Below are positions 47,233-59,231 of a DNA stretch of 64,000 nucleotides, in pieces (positions within the stretch are counted from its first letter, which is position 1; every line of letters starts with the position of its first letter). The DNA lies in assembly GCA_905250025.1 (NCBI GenBank), contig CAJNOJ010000077.1:1-64000 (forward strand), in the 5' to 3' direction. The DNA is from Adineta ricciae. Lineage: Eukaryota > Rotifera > Eurotatoria > Adinetida > Adinetidae. The notes under the pieces are model-generated. The model was given only the letters and a program-made list of their open reading frames with translations, had not been told where the DNA came from and searched no databases. A program made the translations under genes and the position numbers.

Positions 47233-49991
47233 TCAGTGATATTGAGTTGGAATCGTTCTCTTCGCGGAATCTTTGAGTGAGACGACACGTTGTCGGCGAT
47301 TTTCTTTACCGCTTGCACTTTTGGCCGGTCGAGTTCGGTAAAATTGTTGTAGTAGCAAGTTATATTTGAGTTCGATTTCTAGACAGATGAGAGTAGGAAT
47401 GGTGTAGGAAGGCAAATCGATCGATACCTGTCAGATCCTCTTTTAGATCAGCATCAGTGAGTGAACAGTAGCGACAAAGTTCACAGTCTGGTGACGGGCA
47501 TTGGTTTGTATTGACTTCGGAAAGAATGTGATCCATATGTACGTTGTATTCCGGTTGTTCTTGGGCGCAAATACGCCCTCTCCAGACGATACGCCCTATG
47601 ACGAAAAGGCAGAAGGAGGAGACGGTGATTACTATCTGGAAGTGAGCAGATATTTACCGGCAAAATCCAAAACAAAGTACATTGGTACACCTTCAAGGGA
47701 TAGTGCTTCGTGCAAAGGTTTATCATTTTCTTTTTCGATATCTATTTCGAAATATGGTAGAGATTCGGCAGTGAAAATGAATGGAATTCACTTACTTTCA
47801 AAGTCCTCAGGTGCAAATTCCGTGTAACATTGAATATCTTTGTAGTTTTGAAGGAAATTTTTCAGCTCGTCGTAGTCTGGTTTCAGACAATGAATGGATG
47901 TGTAAATATACTGAAAAAGAATGTGAATTTCAATGAAAGTAGGAAGATGGAGAAAATCAGGAACTTACCTTTCCAGAGTTGTGCGATGCGTAGTCGGCAA
48001 AGTATGTCAACTGCTGTCGTGCTGGTACACATGTGTTGAGATAGAAGAAGAGTATTGTCAATCGACGCTCTTTGCGAAATGACGGGACCTGAATGGTTTT
48101 ATTCGCACGCAAATCATATAAGTCAATAGTTTCCATGGCTTGTGCGACTTTCAATAAACCTTGGTGAATTGGACGTCTAAGTTGTTGTTCATAAGATAAG
48201 GTATCCAAATAGGCACAACTTTGAATAGAAGAGATTGAAGATATGTACAAGCTGTGCTCCCTTATGGCAGCAGTTCGAGTGTACATACCCTGTGGAAGAT
48301 CTATGTTGATCAAAATGTGTACAAAAGAATGTAAGGTAGCCAGAGGCTTCCAGTAAAATTGGTTTTGATTGTGTTCCGTACAGTGCTGGTGTTACTGAAA
48401 CGGCCAATTCGTAAGGTTCATCTCGGCGTGCAAGCTAAATCAAAGAAAAAGGTAAGTCACTAATGGCGCTTCAATCTTACCTCTAACGGGTATTGTTTGA
48501 CTGTTCCCGGTATGGGTTTGTCGAGTTCTACACCATCGATGATTAATCGATAAGTCTGAAGTACATGTTCAGTTGAGTTTGATTGAATCTTTAAATTGAT
48601 TCGAACTTTTTCTAATGAGAGAAAAGATCGATGAAGTTTTTTCTTTGAATAAAGTCAAAACCTGTATATCTAGATAGTAGTGAAAGTATCTGTTGTAGTT
48701 GATGTTCACATCGATCGATTAAAGTTTTCGATTTTGTACTAGAGAATGGCCAATTTGCATTCGAATTCGATCAATCTCAATGCTTACTTATCCCGTGCAC
48801 TGATTAAATGATGAGCCAAATCAGTGAGTTCTTTTTTCTCCAGAGAATCCGAATATTTGTATGTCAATATAGGCAATCTTGAATCACTTCCACATTCCAC
48901 TCGTGTCGGTTTGGAGTAAACCGATTTATTCGAGTTAGCAAGTTTGATTTCAAGAATATACGTATAAACACCTTTGTCCACATCTTTTATCCAAACTTCA
49001 CGGCATTCAGGAGAATTCGGACCGACTTTAGTCAATAATTCACCTTTTGAATCGAACAAATGTAACTATTCATTCAAAACAAATCGCTTTCTTCACGGAA
49101 ATATACAAAAGCAAAACAAACCGTATAGGATTCAGTATTTCCATCATTGATAGAGGTTGAATCTCCCCAACTAATCATCAACTCTTTGCAAGCATGACAA
49201 ATCGCTTGAGTTTTTGGAATCGTCACTCCAGGCCATGTGACATGTACCGGTACTGACGAAGCAATCTTACCATCTTTACGAAGCATCTGCAAGAGCGAGA
49301 AACACACAATCTTTTCATTCAATTCAATTGAATATTCAACTGACTTCGATTTGAAAAACATATTTTTCGCCAACATCACCATCGCTGACAACGTAACGAG
49401 TTTCTTCCGATGGTAATATGACTTTCGTTTCCCCGTTGACCACTAATTTATACATTTTGATATCAGTCACATGAACTTCGTCCGACTTCTTCCATTCTAA
49501 CCAAACATAGTCCGGTGTTGCTTCTCTATTCAAGTACAAATTCATCGATTTTGTCGAGCAACCCTTCAGTACACTTACGTCACGCGTAATCTAGGACCTT
49601 CGTTTTCTCCTCTCGTCTGAATCTGTGCACATTGACTTGCGGCAATAATTCGATCCGAACTATCTACAGCACAAACACGAACTTCATACAGATGGCCAGG
49701 TTGAGTTTTTCTCAAATAACTATTTTGTTTCTTTCGTGATACCCGAATCGTATGACTCTAATCGAAAAAGAAAATTCCAAGAGACATCATTCTAGCAGAA
49801 AATCATTTGTTTACTTGATTGTTATTTAAACTTCTGTAATGTATGATACAATGTCGAACATTCGCCGGTCGAGCTAACTGGCTCCAATCAACGAAAACAT
49901 TTCCTTGAGGTGAAAGTTCAACATCGATTGGTGCTGGCAGATTTGAACTAGTTGTTTCGTAGGACGATACATCCGACTGGAATTCTGACAT
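47233..49991 (-). CDS. Multi-FN3 protein with a C-terminal thioredoxin-fold domain
   Basis: About a dozen exons encode roughly 680 residues without a signal peptide, so the protein is probably cytosolic. Three or four fibronectin type III-like domains come first; examples are VELSPQGNVFVDWSQ, ATPDYVWLEWKKSDEVHV and CHACKELMISWGDS. The C-terminal third is thioredoxin-like: RRLTILFFYLNTCVPARQQL at the first strand and helix, then LEGVPMYFVLDFAGRIVWRG, the cis-Pro strand and final hairpin. The usual CxxC is CVPA, so it keeps only the first cysteine. A Cys-rich stretch NQCPSPDCELCRYC follows, and a basic tail ends the protein. I do not know a named family with this architecture. A scaffold or cilia-associated role is speculation. 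Confidence 0.72.
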
Positions 49992-51461
49992 GTCAATGGT
50001 TTTTTAAACTTTACGAGTCGATTGAGAAATGCAGCAATTCTTATTTTCTTTTTTCTTCTTCTTTCATTCTTTTGACAATGCGCACACACACACACACATT
50101 AAGAAAAGTAGACGTTTTTGGTAGATGAAAGAGAACTGTCTGTTGCTTTATTCTCTTTTTCTCGAAATGAAAAAGAAAAATAACAAACTACGTTAGCAAC
50201 AAAACAAACTCGAAATCATAACTATCAACTGATGCAGTCAGTCATTATCTTATTACTTTTCATAAAAACCATGAGTTTATCTTCCGGACAGATCTTTCAT
50301 AAACAAAATGAAAGCCATGCATGTTCAAACCTGATTATACCCCCACACAAATATTTATTCCCAACTGTTCGATAAAAGAGAATCAACATGGTTCATTAAT
50401 CTTTTATGTGCAGCTGTTGTTATGTACAAAAAAAGAATTTTCTTTCAAAAGGGAAATGACACCGATGAATCATATGCTAATATTGCCCGATATATTAATC
50501 CATGGCGTTCTTCTGGTTTATTATTTGATATTTTCGAAAGTATCTCTGAGTCAACTCACAAAAATATATATATTTTGTTGTTTTTGATTAAATACAAAAC
50601 ATAATAACAGCAAATAGAACTATAACCTTGAGCTTTTAACGATGTCAAAAACATTGTCTGAAAGAACGCAAGAGATCAATAATGACTATATACTGATTTT
50701 GTCGTCATATACAAAAATCTAATGATAAAAGGTTCTCATAGCATTTTGACATGAGAAAAGTACATTCTTCTCTTTCTGACGATATTTTTCCAAAAAAATA
50801 ACTCGGAGAGTTTTTCCTAGTCGACAACTTTTCTCTTTTCTTTCTCTTCTTCTTCTTCAAATATAATTTACATAAAAGAATATCTTTGACGACGATTGAA
50901 AGTAGGTAACACATCCAAGTATGTGTAATCAAATGACATCGAACGACTAGAGATATCAAAAGGTAAGAAAGGATTAATCAGCAATCGTACTACAAGCGAG
51001 TGCTTGAAAACAAATAAGTTGCTCATTTCTACGTCTTCCTAACCTTGGTTACTGCATTTCAAGAGTAGTGATTAGAAATAGAAGCCGGAATATTCAATTG
51101 TTGTCAAAATAGATCTTCTAAGTACCAAACACTGATATAAATTTCAAGCGTGAAACTCATTTGTTCGCTCGTTTTCGTCTTTCTTCGCATAATTCAAGGT
51201 TAATATGTCTGTTGACACATTTTTGATAATTATTACAAAGTGTTACGACAAGCACACTGTTTATGTGCGTCTTCGAATAAAAAGCAAAACTATTCGTTTC
51301 TATATCGATCGTATTGAAAAGTTTGTGTTTTAGTTTAACACGTTTTGATCGCACTTTAAACGAGCAGAACGCTTCGACGACGTCATTGATTATATACGTA
51401 AGCATTTATTAAAGTGCTTTGGAAAACAACAGCTACACTTCTAAATATTTTCTAGTTAAAC
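49992..51461. other. Divergent intergenic region
   Basis: About 1.5 kb between two divergent starts. A CA microsatellite lies at 50081-50098, just upstream of the FN3-thioredoxin ATG. Short open frames at 50321-50604 and on the minus strand at 51157-51405 have no support. Confidence 0.45.
50081..50098. repeat. CA microsatellite
   Basis: A run of CA dinucleotides about 90 bp upstream of the FN3-thioredoxin gene start. Short repeats of this kind recur in the spacers of this window. Confidence 0.8.
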
Positions 51462-52047
51462 ATGGCGGAAAGTTATTTAACAACTGATATTATTGTAATT
51501 ATTGTTTTAACCGTTCTCGTCGGTTTGTACTCCATTATTTGAACACAAAAGGCTCGTTTTCATTTTCATTGTTGAATTTCTCCTTCATATAGTTCTCATC
51601 GGTATTTGCGCGTTCCTTATGCATTTCTACTGGACGAAAATCGGCATTGCAGAAATTTGGAATACCGCCAAATGGAGTTCTATGCGCAGTTCAATCTATC
51701 AGAAGGTGCGCAACTTCAGCCGACCATCAACGGCAAAATCGCTCGATCAAGAATCGTTAGCTCAAGTTTCTATACATTCCGATGATGTCGAACATCTTTC
51801 CCTCCAGAAGAAAAGGTCAAGTCCAATGATAACGGCTTATCACACGCCAACATATGTTACATATATAAACTCGAATCAGCCGGGCAAACTAGCGTCGGTG
51901 ATGCCGTACAGTGAACCAGCACGTCCGAATTACCACGGGAGAACGCATGGCCGTGCGATTGATAATACGGGAGTTTTTAATAGTTATTCGTCGAATAATA
52001 ATCGATCAAATGATTTGGCTAGTAAGATACAAAAACAACGGTTTTAA
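51462..52047 (+). CDS. Small single-pass membrane protein (171 aa)
   Basis: Two exons (51462-51522 and 51593-52047) join in frame. The spliced N-terminus is MAESYLTTDIIVIIVLTVLV followed by LIGICAFLMHFYW, one long hydrophobic membrane segment that is complete only after splicing. The rest is a hydrophilic Ser/Asn-rich tail with several Tyr residues, likely cytoplasmic. The short acidic N-terminus and lack of a cleavage site suggest a signal anchor. I do not recognise a family. Confidence 0.7.
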
Positions 52048-52358
52048 TGCCGGTGCATATTCGACTGTGAAGCAATTTATTGGTGATAAATTTTTGTCTA
52101 TTCATATTCAGTTTTTCTGCATGTGAACCTGTCTTTCGATGAGATGTATTGTCGCTTTTACATGTACAATAATTCAAATGATTGATTAATAAATTATCTA
52201 CTATAAACTATTGAAATTATTTCATTGTAAGTACTCATAGTGAATCCTTTGCAGAAATTGATGTATCAATGTTTGAATCGTATCATTTTACATCTTCTGA
52301 TAAATATTTTTTTTATTTGTGATGAAAATCGAGTAAGAGAACGATACAGATATCGAGA

Positions 52359-55300
52359 TTAAGTATTCGGTTCCAGAGGTAAACCATTCGTATCGAATCC
52401 TAGAAGAGAAAGTGTATTCACAAATGGAATGACTGATCATTATTTGAGAAGTACCTAATCCATGTTCGTTGATTTTTTCACTTTCTTCATGAATCAAACG
52501 ATATTCTTCGAGTATTTGGTCGTCATTCATTTGATTTATGAAATCAATTGCTTCCTGTGTCGGTCCGTCATTAGTTTCCATTGAGGGTAACTCGTCTAAA
52601 AGATTACGGATTATTTTATGCTTATCAGAAGCTCTTCTTTCGTACAAAAAGGTGTTACTAATCCCAGTCTTGCGGTTTTAATCCAAAAATCAATATCCGT
52701 CAGTGTTGTATTCACGTAGACATGCCCCTAAGTAGAAAAAACACATTCATATTCCTATGATTTCGTTTGTATGGATGGAACTCACCGTCGAGAAGTTAAT
52801 ATAAATCATTGCAGGGTAGGCAATATCACCATATTGATTAATAGTAAGAATCCACGGTGAATTGCTAAAAGATATTGATTATTAGAGGTGAAGTAGTGGA
52901 ATACATTTGCTCACGTATCGATCCAAACGATGGGAATCTCATCAATCGAATCTTCTGACTGGAAATAGTTATTCAATCGAGAGAGTTGAGAACGACTGGC
53001 AGCAATAAATGTTCTTGATGTTAATTGAAGGAAATCAACTGGATTGAACGGAATCTTGGAAAGAGAAAACTTTGTAGAAATCGTTTTCATCGAAAGAATT
53101 TCGAAACAAACCAGTTGAATTCGTAGAGCATTGTTAATTAATATTTGCAGATGATTTAGATCTTCATCTAACGGATAAGTCGTTGTTTTCGGCTCAAACG
53201 ATGATTTAACATCCCCATACGTCTGTTTGATGATCAACGATGAGCTAAAAATCTCATTTTTGAACTTCATCTCACATAAATCATGCAATCTGAATCATTC
53301 AAGAATCCCGTAACCTATTCGTCTACCTTTCAGTCGTGTATTCATAAACAAAAAAGATCTGTTCGTTATCGCGAAACATATCGACTAGCTTTCTATAAGT
53401 TTCGTACACTGGAACAAACATTTCGATAATACCAAGAAGAGGAAAACTTAATCATTTGTACTTACAAAACTTCTCTTCATGTTTTATCATAGCCAGAACA
53501 ATGACACGCTGAGAATTCAATAGGTTCATTGTGATCAATTCATCTACGATTTCATACGGTTGATTCACAGCAAATCTAAACGAGATTTATGTCGATATGC
53601 AAAGTCTAGAACGAAAGTTTCAAATACCGGAATAACTTTAACTTCATTTCTTGTTCATTTGTACTTCCTCGATATGTTTTACTTTCTGTTAAATTTTCCG
53701 CTAAAATTAATGTTGGCCACTGAATAATACTCTCCTTTTCGCACAGATCTGTCCAATCGAAACAATCGATCTCAACCATAGGTAAATACGTATGCAGATG
53801 CCATGCTAGACGATGAAATGTTCGTCGTGCTAACTTCGATGTTGAATCCCATCTGATTGTGAAAAGAATGGCAGCTTTCGGAAAAGTTCGTCGTATACGA
53901 TAGTAATCATCTTCAGTTTGAAGAAATCGAACTTTAGGATTGACTTCTATTTCATTCAGACTATCAGCTAAGTATCGAACTTCATCGTCAATCATGCCAT
54001 ACATATCTATAAGAAAGCGGAGATGCAAGCACTAGTGAATCAACGATAATTTACTGCTCATATCATGCTTCTCTTCATCGTGAAGTAAAATGTCGATAAG
54101 TTCATCAGATGGTTGATCACCGAGACGTTGGAATGAATTCTGGAAAACAGAAAGATGAACTCGAAAAGAGTTATCCACCAATTTCTGCTTTACTTTCTTC
54201 ACAGACCAATACAGATAGAATGGGAAAGGTGCCATTAACAACGTATGATCTTGAATATCGACCAATTTAAACTTGAATCTAAGAGTATACTTGCACTTTT
54301 AGTATAGTAGTGTATTCTTCTTACATGTCGACTGGAATGACTTTGATACGTTTATTGGATATTGGAGTAAATCTTGGATTACGATGAATACAGAATAATG
54401 TTGGCAAAGATCTTGAAAAAGCGTTTACATGTGACAAATCAGAATAGGATTGAATCGATTCGGGTTCTGTTTCAACCATTTGTTCCAATTTTTTTCGAAT
54501 ATCATTTTCCAGGTCACATTTTAACGCAATTACTTCATTGTTTGACGAATAAATCTGATACATGCAACCTTTCTCTTCATTACTTCTATAAAAATTAGAA
54601 AAAAAAGACATATTTCTTCTAGAAAATCTAAGCTTAGCTTACACCACAACAGAATAGACAAAAGTAAACCACGGCCCATAGTTTAATATAATCCGACTGA
54701 CTTTCAGATGTTCTAAAATACATGTTTTACAGTTCGAACCCGCATACATCACTTGAAGATACCTCTTGGTGTAAGCGATTGAGCATTGATAACAACAACG
54801 GCCTCTTCTCTCTTCGATCTATCGATAAAACTTGTTAATTCATCCGGATTATTAATAGATTCGACACGATACAAAATCCTCGATCTGAGAAAACTCAAAC
54901 AAACATCTTGCGTATCAATTCTTCAATAATAATCTTACATCATATCGAAAACCACAGCTATCGATTCATCCTGTATTTGTGCTGCTTGAACATGTATTCG
55001 TTGTTGAACAGTCAAATTCGCATCAAACCTATCGAAATCTAACTGAACACCACAAGCGTTTTTTCATAATTCCTCACTGATAGAGTTTGAAGAGTACATT
55101 GTAGATACATGCACCAACTTCATCGATGTTCTCCACGGACAATTCCTCGCATAGATGCTAAAATAGGAGAAATCAAGCCCATTTATCGCTGATACGATGA
55201 GTATTAAGCTTACATAACTAACAAATACATGGTTTGACTCGATGAAACTTTCAAATATTTTCAACTCGTTTCGTGTAGCATTCAGAAATTCAGCTAAGAA

Positions 55301-55470
55301 AATGTATTGAAGACAGTACGTTCTGAGAGCTTTCTTGACTTACAAACAGGAAAATAACATTGCATTAGAATACATTTCTCGCTCTGACACAATTTAAACT
55401 TTTCCATTGGAGTTTCAGCAGTGACCGAATTGAAAAAGAATAAAAGAATCCAAAACATCATTTTATTCAT
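52359..55470 (-). CDS. TXNDC16: TXNDC16-like thioredoxin-domain protein (ER lumen)
   Basis: About 13 or 14 short exons encode roughly 770 residues. The ATG at 55470 opens a signal peptide (MNKMMFWILLFFFNSVTA). The best marker is a thioredoxin-like domain at about 53640-53900: ILFTIRWDSTSKLARRTF, EIDCFDWTDLCEKESIIQWP and TYRGSTNEQEMKLKLF, aligned in order with the FYAGWQ...NCADWSDVC segment of human TXNDC16. WDST replaces WCxxC, as the human protein also lacks that site. Further weak thioredoxin-like units flank it, and the C-terminal YGDIAYPAMIYINFSTGHVY matches the final unit. The C-terminus ends LPLEPNT after a small last exon (stop 52359). The gene begins 56 bp after the MRPS17 stop. Confidence 0.82.
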
Positions 55471-55490
55471 CTGAAAAATGATATTCTAAA
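55471..55490 (-). promoter_or_regulatory. Candidate trans-splice acceptor before TXNDC16
   Basis: A TCATTTTTCAG acceptor ends directly against the TXNDC16 ATG, leaving no room for a leader. The MRPS17 stop codon overlaps an AATAAA (55526-55531) only 56 bp upstream. No cis donor fits. This is the layout expected where a spliced leader is added to a downstream operon gene; the assignment is inference. Confidence 0.55.
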
Positions 55491-55526
55491 GTTTCTATTC
55501 AACTGAATACAAAAAAAAAGAAACAT

Positions 55527-55980
55527 TTATTCAGTTGACTTGATTGGTATGGATGCTGAACTTGGACGATTCAATTGATTTTCACGATCATTAGCAATAA
55601 AAGATTCATCAAGATATCGCAGTCCATTACATCGTCGACCAGTGAGTGGATCTTTGATTCGTCCAAGTTCATATACAGTCTCACTAATTTCATAGCGTTC
55701 TAATGGATAACGACATTCAAGTATTGGTCGTCGTTTTAGTAGAACGATATCTCCAACCTTGGTTTGTTCACGTTTATCGAATGCTTTATAATCGATCCCT
55801 ATAAAAGAAAAGTTAGTCACATGTGTTACGATTCCCATCGGATTTACGTTGGTTGAAAAACATATCGAATTTATCGTCGAGTTTCATTTGTAAAACACGA
55901 ACAATGGCGGTTGTTGTGTTGCTTTTTGTGAGCACCCGACCGACTAGTAGACTTGGTAGATTGGCGATCTGTGCTGCCAT
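55527..55980 (-). CDS. MRPS17: Mitochondrial small ribosomal subunit protein uS17m
   Basis: Two exons (55980-55848 and 55798-55527) join across a 49-bp intron into 134 residues, against about 130 in human MRPS17. The ribosomal S17 core is clear: LVGRVLTKSNTTTAIVRVLQ at the start, FFNQRIDYKAFDKREQTKVGD across the splice junction, then DIVLLKRRP and a closing VYELGRIKDPLTGRRCNGL. These follow human MRPS17 (KYFNKR, VGDIVLLR, VGKVIDPVTGKPC). It binds 12S rRNA in the 28S mitoribosomal subunit. The ATG lies 47 bp after the stop of the mTERF gene, and the stop codon overlaps an AATAAA. Confidence 0.93.
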
Positions 55981-55998
55981 GAACGATTCGTTTTTCTA

Positions 55999-56015
55999 TC
56001 TGAAAACCAAAACAA
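55999..56015 (-). promoter_or_regulatory. Candidate trans-splice acceptor before MRPS17
   Basis: A TTTGGTTTTCAG acceptor ends at 56000, 19 bp before the MRPS17 ATG and 27 bp after the mTERF stop. An AATAAA (56024-56029) overlaps that stop. No donor within the spacer can pair with it, so it is best explained as a spliced-leader acceptor. Confidence 0.6.
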
Positions 56016-56027
56016 AGCACATTTTTA

Positions 56028-57224
56028 TTACATTCGAAGATTAGGATCAATATTTTGTCGAAGTTTCCGTCGACGATGTCGATCTGGATCATAATCTGAT
56101 AGTGGATGCCATAAACTCGACTGTGATTCATCACTTTTCAATGCTAGTGCTTTTTCGTCCTTAATCGTTAAACTGCGTTCCTCCTCCTCCTCTTCTTCGT
56201 CACCAAAATTATTATACATATCGAGTTCACTCATCCAGTGCCGTCTTTCTTGTTTTTCCGTGCGAATCATTTCTCTTGACCAATTCTTTCGCAGATTATT
56301 CAATGTTAAATATTGCTCGAATTCATTGTCGAATACTTCTGATTGAAGCGAATCGACAAATGCTTGATAATCCTCCGGACGAAGAAGATTATTCGTTGTC
56401 CGTTTTAGAAAAGTTGATAAACTTGTGCTGAATATATCGAATAGACTAATGTTCAAATCACGCTGTTGAAAGTATTGTTCTTGCCGTCGGACACGTTTGA
56501 ATAAACCCGCGCGATAAACAAATAAATATCGCTGACGAATATGATCAATCGCATGAGCTAAAGCGCCTGACTCTACAATGTCGCGTGTTGAAGCAAATAG
56601 CATAATCTTCAAATAATTGATTTTATAATCTAAATCCGGCCAGTTTTCACTGAAAAGCTTCTTGTGTGTACGAACTAATTTAGAAATTTCCCGTTTGGTG
56701 AAATAACACATGAGAACATCGAAACGTTCGCGAAAATAACTCATATCGTATTGAATGATATTCGGATCATTGGATAACAGAATCGATCGAGTCGTTGTGT
56801 CGAATTTCAATTGAAGGAGATTTTCGAAACATTGTTTCAAATTTTCAACATTCACAATCGTTTTGTCCGCAGATGGAAGGTTGATTAGCAAACGAAGAGT
56901 ATCAACAGGTTGTAAACCATATGAACCAAGAATAGATACCAAATCGTAGAGTTCTTGAGAAGACCATGTTTGAAACGTAGTTAAGAGATGCTGTTGAACA
57001 CTCGCCGTTAGCGGCATTTTGATAGAATCAGAGAGATATTGAATCAAACGCAAGTTAAACGTTGAATCAGGAACCGTTGCTAGATTGGACGAGTCCAAAG
57101 GGCAAAGTTCAGATGACATCTCCAGCCAATTATGACGAAGAGCAGGTGCTTGTGAAGTAATATGTTTCTTCTTCGATGATGCATAACGAACTAGATTAAA
57201 CAAGACGACACGCACTTCTGTCAT
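56028..57224 (-). CDS. Mitochondrial transcription termination factor family protein
   Basis: A single exon encodes 398 residues. The N-terminus MTEVRVVLFNLVRYASSKKK is basic and free of acidic residues after position 3, consistent with a mitochondrial presequence. The middle (about residues 130-260) holds mTERF-like helical repeats, for example ILLSNDPNIIQYDMSYFRERF and LFSENWPDLDYKINYLKI, followed by a segment with SGALAHAIDHIRQRYLFVYRAG like the conserved end of MTERF proteins. The tail contains an acidic run of Glu residues. mTERF proteins bind nucleic acid and control mitochondrial transcription or ribosome assembly; MTERF4 is the closest by my reading, but the subfamily is uncertain. 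It is the first gene of a tight three-gene cluster on the minus strand. Confidence 0.78.
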   Translation of the reverse strand: MTEVRVVLFNLVRYASSKKKHITSQAPALRHNWLEMSSELCPLDSSNLATVPDSTFNLRLIQYLSDSIKMPLTASVQQHLLTTFQTWSSQELYDLVSILGSYGLQPVDTLRLLINLPSADKTIVNVENLKQCFENLLQLKFDTTTRSILLSNDPNIIQYDMSYFRERFDVLMCYFTKREISKLVRTHKKLFSENWPDLDYKINYLKIMLFASTRDIVESGALAHAIDHIRQRYLFVYRAGLFKRVRRQEQYFQQRDLNISLFDIFSTSLSTFLKRTTNNLLRPEDYQAFVDSLQSEVFDNEFEQYLTLNNLRKNWSREMIRTEKQERRHWMSELDMYNNFGDEEEEEEERSLTIKDEKALALKSDESQSSLWHPLSDYDPDRHRRRKLRQNIDPNLRM

Positions 57225-57922
57225 TCTAAATTAATTCGCATGAATCGCATACCTACTGGCGAGCTCAGAATCGAAGAGCATCTCAGACGAAAAAATGACA
57301 GCATATCTATAACGGAAAGGAAGAAAACAAGATCAATTGTTTTCGAATTAGCCTCTCTGTATCGAACACAAATATATATGTTTATGAGAATGTTTATTTA
57401 AAAATAAGCTGACAAATTCAATCAACGTTACATCGAATATACTGTTCTTCAGAAGACGAAAATTTGCCATGTATAACCAATAATTTCATTCGCGGCATTC
57501 ACATATCATTTAATGTCTAAATCAAAGACTCGTCTTCGAGAACATTACCTTGCAATCACATCGTTTACGAATTGTGTCGAAATTTCTTCTTATACCAACA
57601 TCATATTCGTTGTGCACCCGATAAAAATGGCAAATGAGTTTAAATGAATATATGTATGTATATGAATGTGTGTATGTAAGAATAAATGTGCACACGTGTT
57701 GACAAAATGAGCATAAGATTGTAAGAAATAGAAGGAAAGTATAGATAGTTGTTCTTCTGAAGAAGAAAAACCACGAACAGAACATAAAGCTACACATTGA
57801 GCAAAGAGAAAAACACTGCCGATTGAATCGAACAAGATTCAGTTTTCTATACACATATGCGTATGGACGTAAGAAACTCGCTGATACGAAAAAAAGAAGA
57901 AAAAAAGAGGTTTCGAAATCTA
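57225..57922. other. Intergenic region between REPS-like and mTERF genes
   Basis: About 700 bp, AT-rich, carrying the REPS-like 3' end and the promoter of the mTERF cluster. Open frames here are low complexity and overlap in several frames; none is convincing. Confidence 0.45.
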
Positions 57923-59231
57923 TTATTGGTGATGTTGCTGTTGTACTTTCAATTGCAGTTCTAGCGAAATTCTTTTATCAATTAAATCTGTTAGTCGATC
58001 TTCCCAATGTTTTAATTGTGCTTTGAGGATTGAATTACGAGTTTTAACTTGACTTAACGCTGAATCGAATTGTTCATTACTGGTTGACGATGTCGATATA
58101 ATCGAAGATAGTTCTTGTAAATGATCAGGTTGAAGTAGATCACGAATTTGTCCAAGTAAAACATTTGGATCTGATTGTTGATGAACAGGCGGTGAAGTCA
58201 TCGATGGACGCGTCCGATTATAAAGGTGAGGCGTTGTATTAGTCGATGTATTGTTATTTAGGTTTCGTTGAGGTGTGTCATTGACACTGGTGCGAGGTGG
58301 AAGTGGTGGTGGTTTTGTTGTCTGAGCCGGCGCCGATGACTGAGGCGGCGGTGGCGGCGGAGGAGGGAGAGGAGGTGATAAACGAACGGCAACAGGTGCA
58401 ACTATTCGATGGTTATCCGCAATCGGTTGTGCGTATGTGAATTGTTTAGGCGAATCGGTCTTTTGCTGAAACGTTGCCCAATTATCGGTTGCTGTGCTAT
58501 CGGACAGATCGATCAATGGTGTAAACGGTTGTAATTGTGAAGGAAGTTCATCGGGTAGCTGAAAGCCATTGAGACGCAAGACAACAAGATGCATAGCTGT
58601 ACAGAATTCTGCTAATGACAGCGCTCCATCGTGATTCACATCAGACAAATTCCAAATTTGAGATAATTCACTTGTCGGTAAATTCGAACGTTCGAAAAAT
58701 TCTTTTGCTATATGACCTAAATGAAGAGTCCATCGAATATTGAATATCAAGAACAACAAGAAAGCAAACTGGTTTACCATTAATAACTTTAGTGATATCC
58801 GATTGAAGATTTTGAAATTGTTTAGTGTAATATTCGCGCTGAACTATATTTATGGTCCATGGATCTTCAATATAACCTTGTTCACTTTCGTCGTCATCAT
58901 CGTCACCGTCTGATATTGACGATGATGATTCATTATCACTCGAACTCTGATGATGTTTAGCATGGTTACTATCAGTCGGTTTGGTTAAATACATAATCCA
59001 ATCTTTTTTTAACGCCGATGGCTGGTATGTTTGGTTAATCGAATCATGTAGACGTGCACTAGTCGAGCCAACTAAGCCTTTGCCTTCATCGTCGGATTCA
59101 TTATAGGATAAATGTTGGATACTATCAGATTGAGAGCTTAGAATTGATATTGTATCGATATCTAAACGCGGATGTATATCACTGATTGAGATTGGTGGAT
59201 GACGCACTGTGACACCATCACTGGTCGTCAT
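57923..59231 (-). CDS. REPS1/2-like EH-domain endocytic adaptor (415 aa)
   Basis: Two exons (59231-58778 and 58716-57923) join in frame within the EH domain. An acidic Ser-rich N-terminus of about 120 residues leads to [18 protein letters not shown], which matches the start of the second EH domain of REPS1/2. The EF-hand loop [13 protein letters not shown] is intact, and the domain ends near [15 protein letters not shown] proline-rich part follows (a run of prolines, then [10 protein letters not shown], an SH3-binding type). The C-terminus is a coiled coil with [13 protein letters not shown], where REPS proteins bind RalBP1. Human REPS proteins have two EH domains; only one is present here. 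The first ATG is at 59231, just after a TGTTTTAG acceptor ending at 59293 that could be cis- or trans-spliced. Confidence 0.86.

Noticed and set aside
57522-57854. Two overlapping minus-strand open frames rich in Phe, Cys and His
   Set aside because: Low-complexity reading of AT-rich spacer; two frames are open together and neither has recognisable content.
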